63,999 nt of DNA from Acidimicrobiaceae bacterium (GTDB taxonomy: Bacteria > Actinomycetota > Acidimicrobiia > Acidimicrobiales > RAAP-2): contig JABEUQ010000184.1 in NCBI GenBank assembly GCA_013044265.1, positions 1 through 63,999 on the forward strand. The letters are read 5' to 3'. The notes under the pieces are model-generated. The model was not told where the DNA came from, searched no databases, and was given only the letters and a program-made list of their open reading frames with translations. Position numbers and translations under genes: made by a program. Shown piece after piece: positions 26,530 through 33,534 of this stretch. Within the stretch, counting starts at the first letter, position 1. The number at the start of each line of letters is the position of its first letter.

Positions 26530-27126
26530 CTACTTGAGAAGGAACAGGGACGAGTACAGCCCGATCCATACGACATCAACGAAGTGCCAGTAGTAACTGA
26601 CCCCTTGGAAAGTGGAGAGCTCGCCCGGGTCACCTTCGGTGCCGCGCATACGAAAGAGGAGAAAGACCATGGCAACCAACCCGAGGAACACGTGCAAACC
26701 ATGGATTCCGGTGGTGATGTAGAACACCGAGCCATAGGCGTTGGTGTACCAACGCGTTGTTAGATGGATCCACTCATAGACCTGGTTGCCCACGAAGACC
26801 GTACCCATGACGATCGTGACAATTACCCAGCGACGTGCCTCGTCGCGACGCCGGTGCTCGATCAGCCACACCGCCCACTGCATGGTGAACGATGACGCCA
26901 CCAAAATGATCGTGAAGATGCCCGATTGCAGTACGTCCAGGTGGGTGCCCTGGGGGGGCCACGCTGCGAGGTGTGCACGGATAGTAAAAAGCGCGGCGAA
27001 GAGTCCCGAGAAGAACATCAGCTCGCTGCCGAGCCAAATCATCACGCCGATAGCCAGCATCGGAGGACGATCGTGGACGATCTTCTCTTGCTCCGCCAGG
27101 CTATTGAGGGGAATCGCCTGACTCAC
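26530..27126 (-). CDS. ctaE: Cytochrome c oxidase subunit III
   Basis: This 198-residue protein has five hydrophobic helices and matches CtaE of actinobacteria. Family blocks are IWLGSELMFFSGLFAALF near residue 30, the NQVYEW segment near 115, GIHGLHVFLGL near 140 and SYYWHFVDVVWIGLYSSLFL at the end. It is the non-redox subunit III of the aa3 oxidase. The order ctaE-qcrC-qcrA-qcrB matches mycobacteria and corynebacteria; subunits I and II (ctaD, ctaC) are not in this window. GTG start. Confidence 0.95.
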   Translation of the reverse strand: MSQAIPLNSLAEQEKIVHDRPPMLAIGVMIWLGSELMFFSGLFAALFTIRAHLAAWPPQGTHLDVLQSGIFTIILVASSFTMQWAVWLIEHRRRDEARRWVIVTIVMGTVFVGNQVYEWIHLTTRWYTNAYGSVFYITTGIHGLHVFLGLVAMVFLLFRMRGTEGDPGELSTFQGVSYYWHFVDVVWIGLYSSLFLLK

Positions 27127-27182
27127 GCCTTACTTTCTACCAAAGATTGAGAGGTGCCTGTGACGTTCCGCACGATTATTGG

Positions 27183-29489
27183 TCATTGGATTGTTTCGGG
27201 GAGTTCCGTGACGGCCAAAATTGCCAATCGCCGCGTCGGTCGCGTCATGGCCACGTAGAGGGTTCGCAGTCCCCGTGGCGTGGCTTTTTCCTCGCCGCGC
27301 GCGCCGCGACGCACGATCTCGCCGGGCTCGACCACGATGGTGGCGTCAAACTCGAGGCCATTGGCGCTCTCGGCCCCGAGGACCACCAAGTCCGCACCGA
27401 GCCCCTTGGACTCCTGATCACGAGGGTCAACCGCTGTAATACCGGCCATGTTCAGAATCCGTACGACTTCCGCTACACGCGCTGCGGTCACGATCACGGC
27501 GCAGCGTCCAGGCGCCACCACGTCGACCTCACGGCGTACGCAGGCAACGAGAGACTCCGCAAAATCGTCGGGGCTGACCATCTCAACGATGGGAACAGAG
27601 CCCGCGCGGCGCACGGGGCGGGGCGGTTCGAGATCAACGGCCGCGGCGCGTAGGGTGGCGGCGGCGAAATCCAGGACTTCTTCGGGTGTGCGATAACTCA
27701 CCGTGAGGTCCACCCGGGTAGGGGCGCGGCGCGGCTCGAGAATCTCGAGCACCGAATTCCACGAAGCCGACGATGACGCAGTTGTGGCCTGTCCCATATC
27801 ACCAACAATGGTCATCGAACCCGTCAAGTCGCGACGCTTCAAGACCCGCAACTCCATCGGTGAAAGGTCCTGGGCCTCATCCACCACGATATGACCATAG
27901 GTAACGAACTCAGCCTCGTCGAGTTCTGACGTCACGCTTGGCGCCAAGCGTTGTGCCTCACGCAAAGCCGCCGCACGGATGTCGCCGGAGAAGGAATCGA
28001 GGTCCACCCCATCAAGGACTCCGGTGTCGGCGGGCTTGATCAGCGAACGAGGCCGTTTGCGGGGCCCGAGCAAGATGCGAGCTTCGTCGATCAAAGCGGC
28101 GTCAGCCTTACTCCAACGAATCTCTTCGAGGGTGGCGCTACGCGGTCGTTCGAGCGACGCCAGTTCCTCCTCACTAAAGAGGCCCTTGCCCGCAGCGCGT
28201 AGCAACGCGGGGGCGCCAAAGAGATCATGTAACAAGTCCTGGCCCGAGAGCCGCGGCCAAATGCGCTGGAGCATCTGCTTGTATTCATAGGTTGCACGAA
28301 TCTGATCGGCAAGTTCATTGAGGGCTCCGCCCTCCTCAGTGCTGTCGCGCACGAAACGGTCGTGATAGCGCGCGGCCAAGCGCGCGGCCAATTCGCGCCC
28401 CACTGCCGACCGACGTTGGTTGTGATTGCCCGGACGACGACGCGCGCGTTCCACAATGTCGAGCGTGTCCTCGGGACGCACCACGATTATCGCGCGGCCC
28501 ACCGGGATCGATACTTCCTGGCGTAGGGGGCGCTGGCGAGTTCGCAAAGCGCGAGCGAGAAGAGTGGCCATTCGCACGTCACCCTTCAGCTGATCAACCT
28601 CCTCATTGTCACGTCCACGCACTTCAACATTGGTCACGAGACCCGAGATCGTCGAAAGGGTGACCCCGGACTCCCCGAGCGACGGCAGGACATTCTCGAT
28701 GTAGTTGAGGAAAAGTGGGTTTGGCCCTACGACGAGGACCCCCTGACGTTCGAGCGTGGCGCGATGCGTGAACAAGAGGTAGGCCGCCCGGTGCAGTGCA
28801 ACGGCCGTCTTACCGGTACCCGGTCCACCCTGCACGAGGAGTACCCCCGGCAGGGGGTGTCGAATTATCTGGTCTTGTTCGCCCTGGATAGTGGCCACGA
28901 TGTCAGCCATGCGTCCCGTACGCGCACGTCCCAGCGCCGCCAGGAGGGCCCCGGGTCCGCCGAGAGCGAGGCCGCCATCGACGAGCCCCTCCTCGGTAGC
29001 GTCGCGCTCAGCACCTTCGGGTAGTTGAAGTTCGCCGAATTGATTAGCGAAGTACTCATCCTCGACCCCGAGTACTTCGTGGCCACGAATAGCCACGTGG
29101 CGGCGGCGTGCCAGGCCCAGGGACTCGACCCCGGTGGCGCGGTAGAACGCCTCAGCCACCGGTGCACGCCAGTCCACTACCAGGGGATTCAATTCCACGT
29201 CCGAGACCGCGAGTCGACCCACGTGATAGGTATCACCTGGGCTTTCATCCTTGTCGAGGTAGTCAATACGCCCGAAGAAGAGGGATTGGTCGCCAATGGC
29301 GAGTTGATCAAGCCGCTGCAGAGCAGTGCCCATCACCACGTCACGCTCCACGAGGTCGCCCGCACCGCGCATCGTCGCCACCGCGGCGGAGTCACGCAAA
29401 GAACGGGCCTCGGAACGCATGTGGTCCAGGGCGTCCAACGCTTGGTCGAGGAACTCCTGTTCCTCTTGGATCTCGCGCTCGTGAGCCAT
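27183..29489 (-). CDS. HelD/HelR-type RNA-polymerase-associated motor ATPase (UvrD-like superfamily 1)
   Basis: This 768-residue superfamily-1 ATPase has an N-terminal coiled-coil region (EREIQEEQEFLDQALDALDHM), Walker A GGPGTGKTAVALHR near residue 216 and Walker B VVDEAQDLSPMELRVLKRR near 540, followed by later helicase motifs (VDLTVSYRTPEEVLDFA). The sequence FFGRIDYLDKD...YHVGR near residue 70 is typical of HelD. These proteins eject stalled RNA polymerase from DNA; HelR homologues in actinobacteria can protect it from rifamycins. GAGAGAGG lies just upstream of the ATG. It diverges from hemE; ctaE follows after 56 bases. Confidence 0.9.
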   Translation of the reverse strand: MAHEREIQEEQEFLDQALDALDHMRSEARSLRDSAAVATMRGAGDLVERDVVMGTALQRLDQLAIGDQSLFFGRIDYLDKDESPGDTYHVGRLAVSDVELNPLVVDWRAPVAEAFYRATGVESLGLARRRHVAIRGHEVLGVEDEYFANQFGELQLPEGAERDATEEGLVDGGLALGGPGALLAALGRARTGRMADIVATIQGEQDQIIRHPLPGVLLVQGGPGTGKTAVALHRAAYLLFTHRATLERQGVLVVGPNPLFLNYIENVLPSLGESGVTLSTISGLVTNVEVRGRDNEEVDQLKGDVRMATLLARALRTRQRPLRQEVSIPVGRAIIVVRPEDTLDIVERARRRPGNHNQRRSAVGRELAARLAARYHDRFVRDSTEEGGALNELADQIRATYEYKQMLQRIWPRLSGQDLLHDLFGAPALLRAAGKGLFSEEELASLERPRSATLEEIRWSKADAALIDEARILLGPRKRPRSLIKPADTGVLDGVDLDSFSGDIRAAALREAQRLAPSVTSELDEAEFVTYGHIVVDEAQDLSPMELRVLKRRDLTGSMTIVGDMGQATTASSSASWNSVLEILEPRRAPTRVDLTVSYRTPEEVLDFAAATLRAAAVDLEPPRPVRRAGSVPIVEMVSPDDFAESLVACVRREVDVVAPGRCAVIVTAARVAEVVRILNMAGITAVDPRDQESKGLGADLVVLGAESANGLEFDATIVVEPGEIVRRGARGEEKATPRGLRTLYVAMTRPTRRLAILAVTELPETIQ

Positions 29490-29548
29490 CGGACCTCTCT
29501 CGGTACTCGCAATTAGCGTTTGTCGATTCTAGGGGACCGCGCAGGGGT

Positions 29549-29578
29549 GGTGCCCTCGGCACCTCGTCGCGCCGAGGG
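29549..29578 (+). promoter_or_regulatory. Two mutually exclusive hairpins upstream of hemE
   Basis: Hairpin A pairs GGTGCC (29549-29554) with GGCACC (29558-29563) around CTC. Hairpin B pairs CCCTCGGC (29553-29560) with GCCGAGGG (29571-29578) around ten bases. The two share the middle strand, so only one can form at a time. The second ends 22 bases before the hemE Shine-Dalgarno (AAAGGAG). Regulation by an RNA switch is inference; a DNA-binding palindrome or chance is also possible. Confidence 0.4.
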
Positions 29579-29608
29579 GCCTAGGCTGAGGGCCGTCAAA
29601 GGAGCCTT

Positions 29609-30643
29609 GTGTCAGACCCCGTATTCATCCGAGCGTGTCGCGGCGAGAGCGTGGGGCACGTCCCCGTATGGTTCATGCGCCAAGCCGGGCGCTCTCTACC
29701 CGAATATCGAGCTCTGCGAGGTAGCGGATCGATCCTCGAGGCAATTGCTGACCCCCAGTTGGCGTGCGAAGTCACCTTGCAGCCCGTACGCCGATACGGA
29801 GTCGACGCGGCAATTTTGTTCTCGGACATCGTCGTTCCCTACCACGCCATTGGATTCGGCGTCGACGTCGTCCCCGGCCGTGGTCCGGTAATCGCCCAAC
29901 CATTTCGTGAGTCCCGCGACCTCGCGCGCCTGCGCGACCTGACCGTCGAGGACATCGCGCACGTCACGGCCACGGTCGACTTAGTCGTGGCTCACTTAGC
30001 GAGCACCGATACGCCATTGATCGGCTTCGCCGGTGCTCCCTTCACCGTCGCGAGTTACCTGGTCGAGGGCGCACCAACGCGCGACTTCGCCGTCATCAAG
30101 TCACTAATGCACTCCGATCCCGCCCTCTTCGACCAGCTACTCGATCGTCTGGTGCCCATCACCATCGCCTTCTTGCGGGCTCAGGTGGCCCACGGGGCGC
30201 GCGCCCTCCAACTCTTCGACTCCTGGGCCGGATCGCTGACGCGCGATGAGTATCGCCGCTTCGCTTTGCCCGCCACCCAACGCGTCTTCGAGGGAGTCGC
30301 TGACTTGGGGGTGCCGACAATCCTCTTCGGAGTCGGCACTGGGGAGTTGCTCACGCTCATGAGAACGGCTGGTTCGGACGTCCTGGGTATCGACTGGCAC
30401 GTCGATCTCGACGAAGGACGCCGCCGTGCCGCCAAGGCGGTGCAGGGCAACCTCGACCCGGCGCGCTGCCTCGGTGGCGTCGAACTCGGCGTGAGTGCCG
30501 CGCGCGAGGTCTTGTCGCGCGCGGGCACCGAGGGAGGATACATTTTTAACTTGGGACACGGCGTCTTGCCGTCAACCGACCCCGCAGTGCTCGAAGCCGT
30601 GGTCCGCGTGGTCCACGAAGAAGGATTGGCAGGCGTGCAATGA
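29609..30643 (+). CDS. hemE: Uroporphyrinogen decarboxylase
   Basis: The 344-residue enzyme removes four carboxyl groups from uroporphyrinogen III to give coproporphyrinogen III. The signature VPVWFMRQAGRSLPEYR near residue 18 and GFAGAPFTVASYLVEG near 138 are diagnostic. The later FDSWAGSLTRDEYRRF and FNLGHGVLPSTDP segments are also conserved. AAAGGAG precedes the GTG start by five bases, so this operon has a leader. It heads hemE-hemH-hemY; the ATGA overlap couples it to the ferrochelatase. Confidence 0.97.
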   Translation: MSDPVFIRACRGESVGHVPVWFMRQAGRSLPEYRALRGSGSILEAIADPQLACEVTLQPVRRYGVDAAILFSDIVVPYHAIGFGVDVVPGRGPVIAQPFRESRDLARLRDLTVEDIAHVTATVDLVVAHLASTDTPLIGFAGAPFTVASYLVEGAPTRDFAVIKSLMHSDPALFDQLLDRLVPITIAFLRAQVAHGARALQLFDSWAGSLTRDEYRRFALPATQRVFEGVADLGVPTILFGVGTGELLTLMRTAGSDVLGIDWHVDLDEGRRRAAKAVQGNLDPARCLGGVELGVSAAREVLSRAGTEGGYIFNLGHGVLPSTDPAVLEAVVRVVHEEGLAGVQ

Positions 30644-31545
30644 CAACTGGCGTTCTGGTCATGGCCTACGGCACACCCTCAACCCCCGAGGACGTGGAGA
30701 CGTACTACACCCGCATCCGTCACGGGCGCCCCCCCACCCCGGAACTCTTGAAGGAGCTCTCGGATCGTTACCGCGACATCGGTGGCACCTCGCCCCTCGC
30801 CCAGCGCACCGCCGCCCAGGTGAGTGCCCTCACCCTCGCACTGCAGACCAAGGCGCCCGGAGCCTTCGACGTACGTTTCGGTTCAAAATACGAACCACCC
30901 ATGATCGAAGACGTAGCTCCGGGATTCGCTCGCGACGGCATCACAAAGGTCATTGGTCTGGTCTTGGCGCCGCACTCTTCTTCAATGTCCACAGATCAGT
31001 ACATGGAACGCGCTCGCGCTTCGCTCGGAAATACCGTCGCCTTCAGTGAGATCGGGGCGTGGTGGGATGAGCCGGGCTTCTTAGACCTGATTGCCCACCG
31101 TGTTCTCGACGCGTTGGCCCGTATTCCAGAAGATCGCCACGCCACTACTCAAGTCATTTTCTCGGCACATTCGTTACCCGAGAAAATCCTCGCCCGAGGT
31201 GACAACTATCCTGATCAATTGCGTGAGAGCGCCGAGGGTGCCGCACGTATCGCGGGAATCACCAACTGGGACCTCGCCTGGCAATCGGCTGGTCGAACCG
31301 CCGACCCCTGGATCGGACCCGACATCCTGCAAGTGTTACGGACCAAGAAAGAAGAGGGGTTGACCGATATTGTCTCGTGCCCCATTGGATTTGTCTCAGA
31401 CCACCTCGAAGTCCTCTTCGACATCGATATCCAAGCCCAGGAACTCGCCCGGGAGATCGGTCTGAACCTCGTGCGCACTGCGTCGCTCAACGATGATCCC
31501 GCCTTCATCAGCGTCCTGGCCAATATCGTGATGGCTCGCGCGTGA
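30640..31545 (+). CDS. hemH: Ferrochelatase (probably coproporphyrin ferrochelatase)
   Basis: This 301-residue protein begins with the family start VLVMAYGTPSTPEDVETYYTRIR and contains the metal-site segment IFSAHSLPEK and later SCPIGFVSDHLEVLFDID. In actinobacteria this enzyme usually inserts iron into coproporphyrin III rather than protoporphyrin IX, so CpfC activity is the likely reading; that is family knowledge, not visible in sequence. ATGA overlap with hemE and GTGA overlap with the next gene. Confidence 0.95.
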   Translation: MTTGVLVMAYGTPSTPEDVETYYTRIRHGRPPTPELLKELSDRYRDIGGTSPLAQRTAAQVSALTLALQTKAPGAFDVRFGSKYEPPMIEDVAPGFARDGITKVIGLVLAPHSSSMSTDQYMERARASLGNTVAFSEIGAWWDEPGFLDLIAHRVLDALARIPEDRHATTQVIFSAHSLPEKILARGDNYPDQLRESAEGAARIAGITNWDLAWQSAGRTADPWIGPDILQVLRTKKEEGLTDIVSCPIGFVSDHLEVLFDIDIQAQELAREIGLNLVRTASLNDDPAFISVLANIVMARA

Positions 31546-32987
31546 GTGCACGTACGTCAGTCGTGATTGTCGGGGGAGGTATCGCGGGACTCACTGCGGC
31601 GTGGGAGCTCACCGGAGCCGGCGACGGACCCGACGCGTCAACTCCTCGCATTGAATTGCTCGAGGCCTCAGAACGCCTGGGCGGAGTCCTCGCATCTGAA
31701 CAGTTCGCCGGACGTGTCATCGACCTCGGACCCGACGGATTCCTCGCACGCCGCCCCGAAGCCGTCACGTTGGCGCGTGAACTTGGCCTCGAGGACCGGC
31801 TCGAGCCCATTGCCGCCTCCGGCGCCTCGATCTGGCTGAAGGGCGCGCTCGAGCCCTTGCCCGCTGGTCTGGTACTCGGTGTGCCGACCAGCGCCAAGGC
31901 CCTGAAGGCTATGCGGGGTCTTTCGCGGAGCTCACGCTGGTCCGTCTGGCGCGACGAACACGTGCCGCGCAAGCTCAAAATCACGCACGACGTGAGCATT
32001 GGCTCAATTCTTCGCGCCAAACTCGGCAGCGAGTTGACCTACCAGCTCATTGAGCCAATGGTCGGCGGCATCCAGGCGGGACGCGTGGACAATCTCTCGG
32101 CCGCTACGGTTTTTCCAGCTCTCTTCGAAGCGGCCCAACGCGGCGGCTCGCTTATGAAGGCGCTCCGCCCTGCTGGCGGAGGCCCGAGCACGGCAAGTGC
32201 CGAGCGAGTCCTCGGACCACTCTTCATGTCACTGACCAGCGGTGTGGGCTCTCTCGCGAGTGAGCTCGAACGTCAGTTGCGCGAACGCGGCGTGGTGATT
32301 CGAACCTCGACCGCGGCGACCGCGCTGCGACCCTCGCCATCGGGAAGTTACCCCTTCGAAGTCGATACCGCCGACACGTCGACTGGTGCGAGCGCCGTGA
32401 TACTCGCGACGCCTGCACCAGTCGCCGGGCGACTCACCTCGAACCTGCACGAACACATGGGCCAACTCTCGACTATCGACAGCGCCGGTGCAGCCATGAT
32501 TACTTTCGTCTTCAACGCGAACGACACCGAACTGCCCGCGTCGGGTACCGGTGTACTCATTCCGCTGGGCACCGAGTGGAATGACGACATCATGATGACC
32601 ACCGCCCTCACGTTCCTCGATCGCAAGTGGCACCACCTCCAACGCGACGGAGAGATCTTGTTGCGTGCCCACGTGGGCCGAATCGACGACCGACGCAGTG
32701 AAGTCCTCGGTGACGAGGCGCTCATCGAGCGAGTTCGTCGTGAAATCACGACGGTACTCGGACGAGCGGGTACCCCACTTTTCGCGCGCGTGCAGCGTTG
32801 GCCCCAAGGCTTGCCCCAGTACTACGTGGGGCACCAAGATCTCGTGAATCAGGCCCGACAGGGCTTGGCCCCTTTCGCAATTCGATTGGCCGGTAGCGCC
32901 TACGACGGTGTCGGTATCCCGGCCAGTATCGGTTCAGGACGTCGCGCAGCGCGCGAAGTGCGCGAACTTCTCAACGCGGGAAACTGA
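31542..32987 (+). CDS. hemY: FAD-dependent coproporphyrinogen / protoporphyrinogen oxidase (HemY type)
   Basis: The 481-residue flavoprotein has the dinucleotide-binding motif VIVGGGIAGLTAAWEL at the N-terminus and the HemY-type FAD contact DLGPDGFLARRPEAVTLARELGL. The substrate-domain segments LRAKLGSELTYQLIEPMVGGIQAG and the C-terminal LAGSAYDGVGIPASIGSG are also present. In actinobacteria it probably oxidises coproporphyrinogen III to coproporphyrin III (CgoX). No coproheme decarboxylase (hemQ) follows, so the last step of that route is encoded elsewhere or absent here. GTG start. Confidence 0.94.
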   Translation: MSARTSVVIVGGGIAGLTAAWELTGAGDGPDASTPRIELLEASERLGGVLASEQFAGRVIDLGPDGFLARRPEAVTLARELGLEDRLEPIAASGASIWLKGALEPLPAGLVLGVPTSAKALKAMRGLSRSSRWSVWRDEHVPRKLKITHDVSIGSILRAKLGSELTYQLIEPMVGGIQAGRVDNLSAATVFPALFEAAQRGGSLMKALRPAGGGPSTASAERVLGPLFMSLTSGVGSLASELERQLRERGVVIRTSTAATALRPSPSGSYPFEVDTADTSTGASAVILATPAPVAGRLTSNLHEHMGQLSTIDSAGAAMITFVFNANDTELPASGTGVLIPLGTEWNDDIMMTTALTFLDRKWHHLQRDGEILLRAHVGRIDDRRSEVLGDEALIERVRREITTVLGRAGTPLFARVQRWPQGLPQYYVGHQDLVNQARQGLAPFAIRLAGSAYDGVGIPASIGSGRRAAREVRELLNAGN

Positions 32988-32997
32988 GTCGTCAACG

Positions 32998-33486
32998 CTA
33001 GAGGTAGTAGCCCGAGTGAATGTAGAGGCAGGGGACGCCCTCGGCCACGTACATCGCGTGATTACCTGGGTCGTCCTCAAAGGAAAGTCGCACCTCGAAG
33101 CCCGCCGCCTGGATGTCGTGCAAGACATCGCGTTTGAATTCTGAAACACCCGAGTAGTCGCCGAAGTCACGGGTGACGAGCAAGTCCCACCGCACGCCAA
33201 ATCGATCCAACCACTCGACAGTTTTGCCTTGAACGCGTCGTGGCCGCCCCGTCACCAATAACACGGCTAGGGACGGGTTGAGCAAGTCGAGCAGTCGAGC
33301 TGTCTCAGAAATCAGGGGGTCCTGGTCACAAGCGTCGAAGAATGCTCGCCAGTCCCCCCCACCGCGCAAATGCTGGCGCCCCGCCGCGTCGGCGAGAACA
33401 CCATCGATGTCGACGATGACGCAAGGCCCAGCATCCACCGGTCCTCGACGCCAATACCAGTGTTCTTGTGGGTTAATCGTCGTCAT
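32998..33486 (-). CDS. HAD-superfamily phosphatase (polynucleotide-kinase-3'-phosphatase-like)
   Basis: This 162-residue protein has HAD motif I IVDIDGVLAD (about 23-32), motif II LLVTGRPRRVQ (around 75-85) and the acidic motif SFEDDPGNHAMY near 135. The layout resembles phage-type polynucleotide 3'-phosphatase domains (DIDGTLA...TGR...EDR). The substrate is uncertain; nucleotide or sugar phosphate are alternatives. It converges on hemY with a 10-base gap. No kinase domain is fused. Confidence 0.75.
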   Translation of the reverse strand: MTTINPQEHWYWRRGPVDAGPCVIVDIDGVLADAAGRQHLRGGGDWRAFFDACDQDPLISETARLLDLLNPSLAVLLVTGRPRRVQGKTVEWLDRFGVRWDLLVTRDFGDYSGVSEFKRDVLHDIQAAGFEVRLSFEDDPGNHAMYVAEGVPCLYIHSGYYL

Positions 33487-33534
33487 ACGCTTTCCAAGGG
33501 TGTCAGAAGTTCAATCTCTGCGAGACTAGACGTC

